Assembly (NCBI RefSeq): GCF_024166365.1 | Contig: NC_064831.1 | Coordinates: 45,633,768 to 45,697,767 of the forward strand | Length of the DNA stretch: 64,000 nucleotides | Direction of reading: 5' to 3' | DNA from: Elephas maximus indicus | Lineage: Eukaryota > Chordata > Mammalia > Proboscidea > Elephantidae | In this document: positions 22,900-34,933 of the stretch, piece by piece | How the letters are laid out: every line of letters begins with the position of its first letter | Numbering within the stretch: the first letter of the stretch is position 1 | Made by a program: the position numbers and the translations under genes | Notes under the pieces: generated by a model | Databases searched by the model: none | Told to the model about the DNA's origin: nothing | Seen by the model: the letters and a program-made list of their open reading frames with translations, nothing else

Positions 22900-23561
22900 A
22901 GTCCCCGACTTAGGATGTATCGGAGCTACAATGAATCGTTATTACAAACATCTTTTGTTTCTGTACATGTTACTGTGAGCTGTATGTACCATAGACAGTG
23001 CTGCAGCACATTACTGTGAGCTGTACGTACCATAGACAGTGCTGCAGCACATTACTGTGAGCTGTATGTCCCATAGACAGTGCTGCAGCACGTTACTGTG
23101 AGCTGTACGTACCATAGACAGTGCTGCAGCACGTTACTGTGAGCTGTATGTACCACAGACAGTGCTGCAGCACGTTACTGTGAGCTGTATGTACTATGGA
23201 CAGTGCTGCAGCATGTTACTGTGAGCTGCATGTACTATAGACAGTGCTGCCCCATGTTAGTGTGAGCTGTATGTACCATAGACATTGCTGGAGCACATGC
23301 TACTGTGAGCTGTATGTACCATACACGGTGCTGCAGCACATGTTACTGTGAGCTGTATGTACTACAGACAGTGCTGCAGCACATAATTTCCTGATGGTAT
23401 TATTCTCAGATGTTCACTCGCAGATGTTCAAAGATCAGATTCTGATAATAAAAGGCAGTAATAATGAAAACTTCAAAAAAAGAGGTATTTGACTTACATC
23501 AGAACCAAGTTACAACACAGTCATTAGAACAGAACCCCATTGTAAGTCAGAGGCTACCTGC
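22900..23561 (+). mobile_element. Tigger/mariner-like MITE carrying a minisatellite
   Basis: The left end GTAGTCCCCGACTTAGGATG and the right end CCATTGTAAGTCAGAGGCTA with CCTGCAC form imperfect inverted termini of a common eutherian DNA transposon type (consensus GTCCCCGACTTACGATG, from memory). The interior holds the 41-bp array at 22971-23384. No transposase is visible. Confidence 0.6.
22971..23384 (+). repeat. 41-bp minisatellite, ten copies
   Basis: Units start at 22971, 23012, 23053, 23094, 23135, 23176, 23217, 23258, 23301 and 23344. The first eight steps are 41 bases or, for the last of these, 43; the final step is 43. Each unit reads TACTGTGAGCTGTATGTACC, then ATAGACA, then GTGCTGCAGCAC. 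The last 12 bases are a perfect palindrome with a PstI site. Copies differ by a few point changes. Confidence 0.95.
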
Positions 23562-24149
23562 ACTTCTCTTTAATTAAATATCTCTCCTACTCAATAGTAT
23601 GTATGGGGTAAGCTATTTTCTCCGAAGTAATAGATACTCCAGGGCTTTGTTTAAAACTTTTAAATAATATGTAGGCACCCATTTTAGAAAAGATTTCATC
23701 TTACGTGCAAATAATGCACACTCTATACATGAATTCTATTTTCCAAAAATTACGAGCTTTTTTAAAGAAAACTATGCAACAAAGTTTAAAAGGCACTAGG
23801 ATCCCGCCACTTCTAACTCAATGCCAATCTGGAAAAATAAAGCTTGCTCTACCAGGAATCTCAAGTTAGAACAGAATACTCTACAGTGTGGAAATTAATA
23901 GAATTTTGTGCCATTTCTATTTAGCTCTCACCTCCAACTTCCAGAACTAGCTAGCAGAAAGTTAAACATAGTCAGAACAGTTCAACATAATGAGGCTTCC
24001 ATCTACAAGGCCATTACGCTCTTCTAAGATGCTATTAACCTACACGGAAAATCTTAAAAACAAAATAAAAATATCACCAGGCCAATTTTCATACAGATTG
24101 TCAGTGCCTTGTTGTGTCCCCCTCTTCTACAATACTAATAAAGGGAGGA
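23562..24149. other. Intergenic stretch downstream of RSL24D1
   Basis: AT-rich, with no named repeat and no exon-like segment. Confidence 0.45.
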
Positions 24150-24167
24150 AATTACTGCAAAGAAAAT

Positions 24168-24173
24168 TTTATT
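24168..24173 (-). terminator. Candidate poly(A) signal of RSL24D1
   Basis: AATAAA on the minus strand, about 320 bases after the RSL24D1 stop codon. Other weak signals may be used; this is the first canonical one I see. Confidence 0.5.
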
Positions 24174-24489
24174 TTGTGTATCATTAGCTACGAATCTTTG
24201 TCACTACACAGATGCCGTGCAATGACATTCTCCAAACGTAGACCATTTTATGCCCACAATTCACTTCTGTAGTTACAAACAGAATTTTCCTATTTACACA
24301 TCAGTGAAGATTTAACACTGAGATATAATCAAACATCTATAACATCTGAGGTTTTACAGAGAGATGTATTTTTAATCACCTTTCATTTGAGTGACCTTAT
24401 GTAAAAAATACATCAATCATTTAGAAGTTCCAAGTCTTCAAAGAAGTTTTCAATTGCACACACAGAAATGGTTACAGACAGTGAGATTT

Positions 24490-24563
24490 TTAGGACACAT
24501 CTTCCATATCCACGTCCTCTTGTAATTTCTGTACCATTTTTTCTTCCAGCTGCTTTCCTTTGC
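24490..24563 (-). CDS. RSL24D1: RSL24D1 coding exon 6 (C-terminus and stop)
   Basis: Encodes GKGKQLEEKMVQ, then KLQEDVDMEDVS, then TAA at 24490-24492. The acceptor is AAG directly after a T18 homopolymer (A18 on the plus strand, 24567-24584), with no other pyrimidine tract. The acidic end is characteristic of the family. It joins exon 5 across a glycine codon (G|GC). Confidence 0.93.
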
Positions 24564-24689
24564 CTTAAAAAAAAAAAAAAAAAACTTTATCAATTCACTG
24601 TCACCTTGCAGAAGTCATACTAACATTTTACAAAGGACCTGGAATGATTTAGAATAATTATTAGCTATTTCTAAGATATGTAAAAATAA

Positions 24690-24910
24690 TAATAGCAAAA
24701 TGTATATGGCACTTATGCTATCCCTTGCATTAAGTAAGCACGTCACATGTATTTGCTCATCTCACCCTCACTGCAACCCCCATTTTACAGATGAGAAAAC
24801 TGAGCACATAGATTAAGTAACTTGCCCAAGGTCACTCAGCTAGTAAACCTAGTAAGTCGAAGAGCTGGGATGTAAACTCTGGCGTTCTGGGGCTGGGGTC
24901 CCTGCTCTGA
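24690..24910 (-). repeat. MIR SINE in RSL24D1 intron 5
   Basis: CCCATTTTACAGATGAGAAA, then AACTTGCCCAAGGTCACTCA, then GAGCTGGGATGTAAA. This is the best-preserved MIR in the window. Confidence 0.85.
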
Positions 24911-25343
24911 ACTCTCTACCACCTTCCTCAAAGAGGGTTACCTAAAAAGTTAGATACAATGCTCACTCCTGTTCTTTTCCAGGTGTCAGTTCATGTCATC
25001 CACGCATGGAATGCATTATACACATTCTCCATGGGTTTACCTACTTTGTTTTAATAAAATTTGGTGCAAAACTAATCTAGGTTTTACGCACATCTACTTA
25101 ACATGTGATTACAGAATTTGACCTTTATTAAGGCTGACATGGAATCAAATTTACAAATAAATCTCACCAAAATTTCTTACCTTTTAAATAATCTGCATAA
25201 ATTATTAAATTATATAACAAATTGTACTTGGCACTGGCTAAATAGGACTGGTTTTCTAGAACTTCACAAAAGAAACCAGGCACATGAACTGCCCAAACTA
25301 CTGAATAACATTAAGTTAAACACAGAGAAGGATTAAATATAAG

Positions 25344-25490
25344 ATAGTTCTCAAATTTTAGTGTGCATCAGAATCCACAGGAAAGCTAATAAAGAACACA
25401 GAGGCCCAGACGCAAAGGGCCCAGGCCTTTGTATTTTCACCAAGATCCCAAGTAATCCTGCTACCAACCAAAGTTTGAAAACCGCTAATA
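25344..25490 (+). repeat. MER5A-type hAT element
   Basis: AGTTCTCAAATTTTAGTGTG, then CATCAGAATCCACAGG, and at the other end AGTTTGAAAACCGCTAA form the inverted ends of a MER5A-like element in intron 5. Confidence 0.7.
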
Positions 25491-25825
25491 TAAAATATAG
25501 TCCTTTAATCAAGACAGGTGTGATGCAAAATCACCTATGAAATTATTACTCAAATCATTTTGCTTAACTTGGAGAGCTAACATAACAAGATTTTATGAGT
25601 AGGGGAAAAGAAAGACCACATGCAATAGACTGACTAGGAAATACACTGAATGAACCACATTTTTATAAATCACGTCACATCATAAATGTACTATGAAAGA
25701 TTAATATATAAATGAAAAAGACTTCCCTTAAAAGTTAGGCGACACCCAATTACACAGACCACAGAAGGCTGGATTTTCTATCTCCCCGCTTAAAGCAAAC
25801 AACTCCTGTGCTATGCAGTACTCAC

Positions 25826-25911
25826 CTGCAAGAGGAGCCCGGATGAGATGGATATTTTGCTTGACTTCTTTGATGTCCTGAACTTTCTGTAGCTCTTTAT
25901 TTTTCTTTAAC
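25826..25911 (-). CDS. RSL24D1: RSL24D1 coding exon 5
   Basis: 86 bases, acceptor CTATTCTAG and donor GTGAGT. Encodes [16 protein letters not shown], then [12 protein letters not shown], part of the basic helical segment. The junction codons are AG|G (Arg) with exon 4 and G|GC (Gly) with exon 6. Every residue agrees with the mammalian protein as I remember it. Confidence 0.95.
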
Positions 25912-26279
25912 CTAGAATAGGGCAAATCGAGCCAAAAGTTCAGTTACTAAAGCTTCTCTAAAAGCCATTAGTTCACAATGCGGTTATTAAGTTTCATTAA
26001 TTAATTTAGTCACACAGATGGAATGGAAACCAGGTGGCTGCCCTTCTGTTCCCCCACCCCCGCCCCAGTCCATCCAGAGCAGAGCATCATCAAACGAATG
26101 AAGAGTCTCCCTGTCCTCTAAAATTACTCACAAAAAAGCAGAATCTATCTTACATTTACCCTCAAATTTAAGGTAAAGCCACCTGTTCAGCCTTAGAGAG
26201 GCACATTTTCTTCCTTCACAACTCAAACTCATAATGATTTTCCAGTTTCTAATTTTTTTTTTTAATTAGCTCAAACAAG

Positions 26280-26380
26280 GTTCCTACACTACCAACTTCT
26301 TCATCCACTGCACCCTAGTGCCTAGTCCAGCATCTGGGGCAAAATGGGAGCTCAATAGATATTCAGTGAGTCAGTGGAGA
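26280..26380 (+). repeat. L2 LINE 3' end
   Basis: AGTGCCTAGTCCAGCATCTG, then GGGAGCTCAATAGATATTCA, in RSL24D1 intron 4. Confidence 0.6.
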
Positions 26381-26872
26381 AATGGCATTTAATGAAGAAA
26401 AGAATTAACAGAAATCAGCCTCTATGACACACACCACAGTGCTCTATCTCAGAAAACAATCTCAAATTGTTAAAGTGCCTACATCTTTTCTCCTCAGATA
26501 CCACAGTCTCTACGTTACCTAACTTCTAAATCGTTCAGTAAATACGAGAGCACAAAACACTGAAAGTCGTTCAACAAAAATGCTAACAGACTACTTCTCA
26601 AACATTTACACCTCTTTTCTGTAATGCTTTAACATTTTTTTTTTTTTAAATCACAAAGCTGCTGGCACCTGCTTCTTTTCTGTAACAGACATCCATAGTA
26701 ATTAGACTATAATAATATCCTAACTGTGAACAGCCAATTCCAGGTGGGAAGACAGAAAGTACAAGATAAGTCTTAAACATTCTGTTAGGCATAAAGCAAG
26801 AAAGCGGCTGAAAAACAATGAGGCCTAGGAGAACACCTGATGCTGCTCCCACAGGCCAACCTGTGCACTTAA

Positions 26873-27043
26873 AAATCAAAAAACCAAGCCCAGTGCCGTT
26901 GAGTCGATTCCAACTCATAGCAACCCTATAAGACAGAGTAGAACTGCCCCATAGAGGTTCCAAGGAATGCCTGGCAGATTTGAACTCCCAATGCTTTGGT
27001 TAGCAGCCGTAGCACTTAACCACTACGCCACCAGGGTTTCCCC
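26873..27043 (-). repeat. AfroSINE
   Basis: A full-length reverse copy. CCTGTGCACTTA flanks both ends (about 26861-26872 and 27042-27053). Confidence 0.93.
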
Positions 27044-27059
27044 TGTGCACTTAGGATAT

Positions 27060-28040
27060 CAAAATAGACAACAGTAAAGAGTTACAGCCCACTGAATGCC
27101 ACAAGACCCACGAACACACAGAGATATGAATGAATGAATGAAACAAAGGGAGAAAAGAAAGCTCTTTCTTACATGAGAAACCGAATAATAAATGTAGAAG
27201 AAATGACAGAATTAGTAAAAAAAAAAACGACTTGCCAACAATCACGACAGTAATTAATTCAGGAAAGACTCTCTCCAATGGATGCTAAAACCAGTGAGTA
27301 CAAGTCTGAAGAACAGGCTCTTTGCAGAGTCTCAACGTATCTGCCCCAATATACGTATTAATTAAAAAGGGGAAAAAAATGGTAGCTTTCCAGTGGAGAA
27401 ACCTGGCAGACACAATCTTAACCAAGTGGTCAAAGTTACCATCACCAATAAGGGGATATCATGTGCTTCCTGAGGGGATGCACTGAGAAGGATACACCAT
27501 CACTTCGTGATATTCTTGCCAGAGGTACTTAGCCTCAATCTAATCATGAGAAAATGATCAGACAAAATTGAGAAACATTCTATAAAAATCATTTACCTAG
27601 TCTCTTCAAAAATGTCAATGGCATGTAAGATAAAGAAAGATGAGAAACTGCTCCAGACTGAAGCAGGCTGAAGAGATATGACCACTAAATGCAACGCATG
27701 AGCCAGGATTTCTTTTGCTATAAGAAATACTGGAACAATTGGCAAAATCTAAATCAGGTTTGTAGACTTTGTAATAGTATTGTATCAGTGTAATTCCCTG
27801 ATTTTGATATCTATAGCAGAGTTATGTAAGAGGGCTCTATTTTTAGAATATACACACTGAGGTATATGTAAGAGGAAAAGAGTGTCACGTCTCCAACATA
27901 CTATACACAGAAAGAAGCAAAGACAAAGTGAATGTGGTGCAATGATACTAAATATATACAGTAAATCTTCGTAATATTCTTACAAGTTTTTGTTAAATCT
28001 GAAATTACGTCAAAATAAAAATTGCAAAAAAAAAAAACAA
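27060..28040 (+). mobile_element. Ancient L1M 3' region
   Basis: CAATGGCATGTAAGATAAAGAAAG, then CTGCTCCAGACTGAAG, then AATAGTATTGTATCAGTG and an AAATTACGTCAAAATAAAAA end. These are typical L1M 3' UTR blocks in RSL24D1 intron 4. A related copy is at 29140-29770. Confidence 0.75.
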
Positions 28041-28105
28041 ACTAGTGCCTCTAGATTTCTACCAGTAATTATTTTTCCAAGCATTACTTTACACAAGTTT
28101 CCTAC

Positions 28106-28169
28106 CTGTTCATTATAAATGTAGCCTGGCGCTTCTGTTTGATCTCTTCAACTCTCTTCATTGCTTCAA
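28106..28169 (-). CDS. RSL24D1: RSL24D1 coding exon 4
   Basis: 64 bases, acceptor TTTTGTAG and donor GTAGG. Encodes EAMKRVEEIKQKRQATFIMN, a charged helical segment; the first codon (A|TT, Ile) is split with exon 3 and the last (AG|G, Arg) with exon 5. Both splice sites and the phase fit without adjustment. Two residues appear to differ from human (E for D, T for K), from memory. Confidence 0.94.
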
Positions 28170-28554
28170 CTACAAAAAAAAATTCATAAAAGTTAGCAGC
28201 ACATTTATGCACATCCAAGCGGTAAGATTCTAATCAACAAGTATTTTAACAAAGTATTTCTTTATTCTGAATGCCTGATTTACAAGTGTATTTAAAAGAA
28301 AAAAATTCATTGCCAAGACAATCCCTACTAAGGGGTGAAGAAAGTATGTACTCTTGGCTGACACCACTGACTCACTTGATCTTTCACAAATATCACTTCT
28401 CTCGTGTTTACTTTGTGAAAGCCTTCATTTCGACTACATTTACCTTCTACTTTAAACCAGTCCAACGCTTTTCAAATTTTATTCTACACAGAACTTGGAT
28501 TAAATGCAACTAATTTCAATGGCAATGGGTGGGGTTTTTAATACCGTCCTTAGT

Positions 28555-28660
28555 TTGTAATCCCCATGAAGACAGCACCTTTCTGGTCATGATCACCACT
28601 TTTTCTTCAAGTGCCTGGGTTATGGTCAGCACTTAAGTAAATATTGGTAGAATGAACCAA
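28555..28660 (+). repeat. L2-like remnant
   Basis: TAATCCCCATGAAGACAGCA, then AGCACTTAAGTAAATATTGG. Fits an old L2 end. Confidence 0.5.
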
Positions 28661-28749
28661 TCATCAATCTTGCCACCATCCCAACCACCAAAATACAGCT
28701 ATTTTGGAAAATGTGTACAGGAGCTTATACTGGCCAAAAGAGAGCTCTG

Positions 28750-29075
28750 AATCTATACCACGATGTCCAGTATAAGACGAACAACATTTAATTTTAAACT
28801 TTCTAATACCTACATTAAAAAAAGTAAAAACAGATGAAATTAATTTTAATGATATATTTTGTTTAATCCAATATATCCAAAATATTTCATTTCAACATCA
28901 ATATAAAAGAATGATTAATGCAGAATTTGCACTCTTGTTTTTATACTAAGTCTTCAAAATCTGGTGTCTGTTTTACATTTACAGCACACCTCAGTGAGAC
29001 ACATTCCAAGTGCTCAGCAGCCCTCGTGGCTTGTGGCTACTGCTGCACTGACCAGCACAACTCCCAGTCTAACTC
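28750..29075 (+). repeat. Ancient hAT-like element, second copy
   Basis: Related to 2713-3030: AAATTAATTTTAATGATATA, then ACATTTACAGCACACCTC, then CAAGTGCTCAGCAGCC. Confidence 0.5.
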
Positions 29076-29139
29076 CTTAAAGTATACAGTCGGTCACCTG
29101 CCAATATGAGGAATTACAGTAAATTCACATGGTCTTAAA

Positions 29140-29770
29140 GTATCTCCTCAGAAGACACTTACTACGTACAAAGGGTAAAAGTGCAACCCTGCAGTGCGGA
29201 AACATGGCAGACACACCGTAACCAAGCAGCCAGAATCAACATCGCCAGTCACGGGACTCATCGACAGCAGGCGCCGCCTCACGTTGACGCACTGGCGACA
29301 AGTCAGCATCACTTCTGTGATGGTCCTACCAAGGTGCACTACCTGAACCTACCCAACTAAGATTTTATACCAGGTATCTGGCCCATGTTCTTCAACAATG
29401 GCAATGTTATAAAGCGTAAAGAAAGACTCGGCAATTGTTCCAGGTTAAGAGACTAAAGAGAGATGATATGTACTGTTCTCACCACTCTTGTTACAAAGGA
29501 TATTACTGGGATAATCGGAGAAATCTGAATAGACTGACGTTAGATAGAATTGTATCAATACTGCACAATTTAGGGATAAAGGAGCATCACGTATGCAACT
29601 GACAAACTATTAGAAAAAAATTATACAAGAGAAGGAAGGGAATGGGATAAGAAGGGAAGAAAGATGAGAGGTTAAACGCAATTAAATGTTAACATTTGGG
29701 AAATCTAGAGGAAGAATATCCAAGAAGTCTATTTCTGCAACTTTTCGGTGAGTCTGAAATTATGTCAACA
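29140..29770 (+). mobile_element. Ancient L1M 3' region, second copy
   Basis: GTTATAAAGCGTAAAGAAAG, then CAATTGTTCCAGGTTAAGAG, then GAATTGTATCAATACTGC match 27590-27790 in order. The part at 29210-29340 has more CpG than the surrounding intron. Confidence 0.65.
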
Positions 29771-29860
29771 TCATCACCACCTGGGAACTGTCTAGAAACG
29801 CAGAATCTTGGCCCCATCCAGACCTAACGAGCTCACCAGAAGGCTCCATGAGGCCTCTAG
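29765..29860 (+). repeat. MER5A-like fragment
   Basis: ACCTGGGAACTGTCTAGAAA, then GCAGAATCTTGGCCCC. Short and diverged. Confidence 0.45.
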
Positions 29861-29971
29861 TATTAAAGTGACATCTGTATGGATAACTCTAAGAAAACAT
29901 CAACTCTAAATCTATACACGCTCTAAGTTTAGAATTAATATCGCCTTGATGGCAACGAGTTCCTATCCCCT

Positions 29972-30123
29972 GAGCCCTGGTGGCACAGAGGTTAAGGGCT
30001 CAGCTGCTAATCAAAAGGTTGGCAGTTCGAATCCACCATCCACTCCCTGGAAACCCTATGGGGCAGTTCCACCCTGTCCTATGGGTCATTATGAGTCAGA
30101 ACCAACACAACAGCAATGGGTTC
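29972..30123 (+). repeat. AfroSINE
   Basis: Head GAGCCCTGGTGGCACAGAGG, B box GCAGTTCGAATCC, and tail GAGTCAGAACCAACAC. Confidence 0.92.
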
Positions 30124-30601
30124 GGAATTCAAAAAAAGAGTCGTAAGGCCAAGTTCCAGTACTCAGAGCTATTTCCACACCTTAAAGTTACTCAGAAGAG
30201 GAATAAACACAAGTGGCAGGTAAATATTTTCCATAGAATAATATGCTGTATTTTCAAACATTCTATAAAAGCAAAAACGCTTTAAATATAGAAAGCACCT
30301 AACAAATATTAAAACTTGATCTATAGCACAGAGACACCTGAGGGGTTAAAACACAAACTACTGTCCCTAGTATTCTTGCTTTTGAAGTTCTCCTACTGCT
30401 GTTTCTGTCTACATCCATCAGCAGCTTGACAAATGCCGCCCAATCCACATCCGCACGTAACCCAGTAAGGTAACTAATGAATATAAAACTACTGTCAGTA
30501 GGTTCTCACAGACAAGATAATACTGGAATACTGGGGATGTGGAGAATCAACCAATCTTTTCAGAGGGCAATATATGATTTCTGGAACACTACTGACATTA
30601 A

Positions 30602-30800
30602 AGAGGCCCTGCTGGCACAGTGGTTAAAGCGCTCAGCTGCTCATCAAAATGTTGGGGGTTCGAACCCATCAGCCGCTCCACATGAGAGTCGTGGCAGTCT
30701 GCTTCTGTAAAGGTTTATAGCCTTGGAAATCCTATGGGGGAGTTCTACTCTGTTGCTATGAGTCAAGATTGACTCAACAGCAGTGGGGCTGTTTTGGTTA
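30602..30800 (+). repeat. AfroSINE (longer subfamily)
   Basis: Head GCCCTGCTGGCACAGTGG, B box GGGTTCGAACCC, the GCAGTCTGCTTCTGTAAAGG block, and an AACAGCAGTGGGG tail. Confidence 0.92.
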
Positions 30801-31109
30801 ACTGAGAATAACTTCTTTTTTTTACTAATTATGCAAACTAGCAGGAAACATTTTTAAGTTTCAGAAGACTCTCATACTCTCTCTACCTAGCAGATCTTCT
30901 CTGAAAAGTCTATTTTTAGGATCCCAAAACGGAAAGGTAACAATCTGTTCAGGGGAGGAAAAAATCAACAGAGCACTGCTTCTTACAGAATTTACAATTA
31001 AATATATGAGCGGGGTAAGGGAGTCAGACTCTGTGATAATACCTGAACCAATTACCGTCTAACAGAAACAATAGGGAAACTCAGTAAAATGCACCTAAGG
31101 GGCACGGGC

Positions 31110-31200
31110 TACGTGTGCCTTATTCATCTACATATTCCCAGAAGAAACAAGGTACTGCCAGAGTCAGTGCTTAATAAATGTGTGCTGAACTAAAGTAATT
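31110..31200 (+). repeat. L2-like remnant
   Basis: CCTTATTCATCTACATATTC, then GTGCTTAATAAATGTGTG. Confidence 0.5.
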
Positions 31201-31878
31201 AAGAAAACTGCAGAAAACATTATCGCTAAAATAATATGAAGTCTAAGCACAGCTCTATGACGTGAAACCAGCATGGGAGATTATAACTAAATATCCACTA
31301 TGACTAAATGGGATCTGCAGCTCAGACTCACTGTCAAGCCATTCACCAACTAGAAGCAGCTATAAAATATGTAAAAACCATCTGGAGACGCTCTTTTCAG
31401 GTAGGTACAAAACGAAGTAAAACTGAATGGGGACCAGAAATGATTCAGAACTTTCCAAAATGTGAAAACACCCAGAAATCTAAGAAACTGTCTTGACAAG
31501 GGTACCTTTTGGATTATTCTATAAAGTTATTAATCTCTTCAGAAATCCTTGATTTTTAATCAGTGTTATTTGTTTGCCAAATAAACTCAATAAAATCAAC
31601 TGCTTTTCAGAACTTAACTTTTTCCTCTAATTACAAAACAGGAAGTAAAGAGAGAGCCCTTATTTTAAAAAAAAAAAAAGAACAAGAAAAATTATCTGGT
31701 CAAACTATTCACACAGCTGCAACTTTCCTGGGTCAAAGACTTAACAAGCGTAAAGTAGCATCGCTGCCACATTTATGTAATCAGAGAAGGAAAAAGAGGC
31801 AGACCATTTAGGGCTATGTGGAAAAGGTAACACAAATCTCAACTCTGAACACTCCACATTGTTCAGGAGGATAAACAA

Positions 31879-32041
31879 AGCTTTGTTAGGTGCCATCAAG
31901 TCCATTTCGACTCACAGTGACAGAGCAGAACTGTTCCGTAAGGGTTTCTAGGCTGTAAATCGTTCTGGGAGCAGATCACCAGGTCTTTCTCCCACAGAAT
32001 CACAGCCCAGCGCTTAACCGCTGGGCCAGCAGGCTCCTTAG
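31879..32041 (-). repeat. AfroSINE
   Basis: Reverse tail TTAGGTGCCATCAAGTCC, subfamily block CAGATCACCAGGTCTTTCTC, and head end AGGCTCCTTA. Confidence 0.9.
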
Positions 32042-32458
32042 ACAAAGCTGGAGAAGGTGTCACATACTACTACCAAGGTCCACAAGTTTTCTGTTCCTCC
32101 CGGAGGTCTTGTGGCTGACGGAGGAAAAGGTGTTCAAAGGGCTGCTCTATGAGCTAATATAAAAAAAAAATATAGGAGGGCAATAAAGTTCAGGAATTCT
32201 AAACCTTAGGGACTTCTATTAACAAACCCTATCACCCTCACAGCCAATAATCAGAAACAGCTAAAGGTTGCGTAAGGGAGCCATGGGGGGAAACAGAAAG
32301 CAGGGCTGAGGCTCAAACACACAAGAACACAGAAAAATCTATAAGCACCTCGAGGCACCTAAGTTTTACTTTATTAAAGTCTCAGCCTACTTCAGGGGGA
32401 AAAAAAAGACAAAAACTAAATATAATTGCTTTTAATTTCAGTAGCCTGCAGTTTCATT

Positions 32459-32658
32459 AAGGAGTCCAGTGGTAAAGTGGTTAAGCGCTTGGCTGCTAAC
32501 CCAAAGGTCAGCGGTTCAAACCTACCAAAAGCTCCACAGGAGAAAAGACCTGGCAATCTGCTTCCATAAAGATTGGTCTTGGAAACCCGACAGGGCAGTT
32601 CTATGCTGTCCTACAGGGTCACTAGGAGTTGGATTCGATTCATTGGCAACAGGGGTAG
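32459..32658 (+). repeat. AfroSINE (longer subfamily)
   Basis: Head GGTAAAGTGGTTAAGCGCTT, block GGAGAAAAGACCTGGCAATC, tail GAGTTGGATTCGATTC. TTCATTAA flanks both sides. Confidence 0.92.
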
Positions 32659-33161
32659 CTTCATTAAACCAAGCACTCAGAAGAAATTCTGTTAGAAATT
32701 ATCACCTGAATAGCTGCATTTTTAAATTTTACATGGGCACTAAATTTTCTAAGTTATTTAAATAGACTGTTTATAGCCCCAAAGTGATCTAGTAAAATAT
32801 GCTGGGTTTTGTGTATATTTTGATTATGCCACACTCCCCACCACAAAATTATTCTCCATCTCTTTTTTTCCTTCAGATTTCTGGATGCTTATATATCTCT
32901 GTGTGGACACTTCAAATAATAGCCAATTTAATAATTACACTGTATTTATAACAGATATATCAGCCAATTCTGAAGAGGATTTTTGGATAGCTTATAACAA
33001 AAAACACAAATACTCAAGAACCATTAAAGCAAGGGTAGAATAATAAAAGCCAAGCAATAAAAAGGAAAATAAAATTAATATTTAAACAATTGACATTAAA
33101 ATTAAGGTAACAGCCCAAGCCAGTCTCTCTTAAAAATTCCTGGTATTCTCTTGTGACTTAC

Positions 33162-33234
33162 TAGTTTTACTCCACAGCTCTCGCTGGTATTTGACAGGTT
33201 CATTTCTACGTTTTTCAAATTCAAATGAATTATC
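33162..33234 (-). CDS. RSL24D1: RSL24D1 coding exon 3
   Basis: 73 bases, acceptor CCTTCTGTAG and donor GTAAGT. Encodes [13 protein letters not shown], then [11 protein letters not shown], and the first base of an Ile codon completed by exon 4. The [10 protein letters not shown] block is a strong family signature. V and S replace I and N of the human protein as I recall it, both conservative. Confidence 0.95.
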
Positions 33235-34933
33235 CTACAGAAGGAAGAGAGAGAAATATATACACTTCTGTACATATACACACACACGGTTTAAGACAGG
33301 TAGAATGGTACCATTTCTTAAAACTTATTCTCTTTTTCCTAAGAGTTCAGGGTGTCAAACCACACAGACTAAGATTCCCCTCCAGGGTGCTCTCACAGAA
33401 TACAAGTTTTCAAAACCTATTCTCCTTTACATCCTCTCTGTATAAGATACCCCTACTGAAAACACCTCTGCATGTGAGCGATTCTCAAAGGGAGGAGAGG
33501 GGACAGTATCGTCCCCATTCCCAGAAGGGCATGTCTAACAATCAAGGGGATTATAAACAAACTAAAAAAGGTTCCCTAATATCCCATCCTGAGGTAAGAC
33601 TCGGTCAGAAGACTTTTTATTAGGTTCAACAATATGAAATTGCCATTTTTCATAGATTAAAAACAGTCAAATATCAAGAATTTCCTATGATTCAACCTAA
33701 ATGCCTGTTACAGCACAAAAGTGTGAAACCAAACATCTTCAAATAAATGTAGTGCTAGCCTGAGAGTCTTCAGGTCTCCTCCAAATGTAGATGCCAGTTC
33801 TCGAAGTTGGTATTTTGACAGTTAATGATGCCACTAATCCTAAAATATGTAAATTAACTTCGGAAAACCTGCAAGTTTCTTGGAAAAACTACAGGTATCT
33901 TTTGGTTTTCACATCTATCTGACACAGGCACAGGAAGTGCGTTCACTCTGTATTTAGCTGTTCTATTTACATGCACTTATCTCTATCCAGGTGGCAGTAA
34001 CCTCAGAAATGACAAGGTAACTGGTCACCAGTCAATGGCCTTGGCTGACATTCTTCCTTCATTCATGCAGGTGCCGCCTGCACTTGAAGTGCTATGCTTC
34101 TCATCCAGACTGAAAATTACTTGTTACAAAAACTGTGATTTGGCCTTGCATCTTGTCTGAACATTTCCTTAAGTCCATTGCAAACCTCTGATTTTAAGGA
34201 AGCCACGAAAGGGCTCCACAGCAAGTGCCTGCAGACCCTGCCCTGAAACAATGGAGGTAGGAAAAAGGCTCTGGGGGAGGACGAGGTCGTGGAGGAAGGG
34301 GCCAGCTTAAAGATCTTCCTCCAACAAAAGCAGGCTATGCAGCAGCTTTTAGCTCCTCCCTTTACAGGGGTCAAATGTGGACAAGCTTCAGCAGATTCCT
34401 ACATCAGTTCAGTACAGCAATATGATGACAACGGGCTCACCCCATGGGACTCCCTAACCCCTGACTGCGCTATTCCTCCTCCCACCAACACTACTAACTA
34501 ATTTCTCTGCTCTCAAACAGTCCTGCTAAGGAAACCTAGGAAGTGATACATGAGTCTATTATAAACCTCATCAGAGCCTTCGCTGCTGCTCAGGAATTCC
34601 TCAATTCACCCCTTAACTTCCCCTCAAAAGCTTTGTCCAGAATTTCCAGCTTCACACATTTTAATGATTTTCTCCTTTGTTTGCAAGAACTAAAAACAGC
34701 TTTGGAGAATAAGAGAAATCACTTCTACAAACTACATGGAGAATTTTTCTTCCTTTCTCCAGAATTACCACTTTCAGGATCATGTGAGAATAAGATTATT
34801 TTCATAACCAAATACACATAAAGCACTAATCGATCATGCTACAGGATGCCTTGTGATAGTTAAATCACATATTCCAAAAACACCAAAATTTGGGGGAAAT
34901 GTAAACACTATGCTGGTAGCTGGCTGTACTCAC

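Noticed and set aside
22971-23384. Regular repeats resembling a CRISPR array
   Set aside because: The whole 41-base period is repeated without unique spacers, and the genome is mammalian.
29210-29340. CpG-dense patch as an intronic promoter
   Set aside because: It falls inside an old L1M copy, is short, and has no associated exon.
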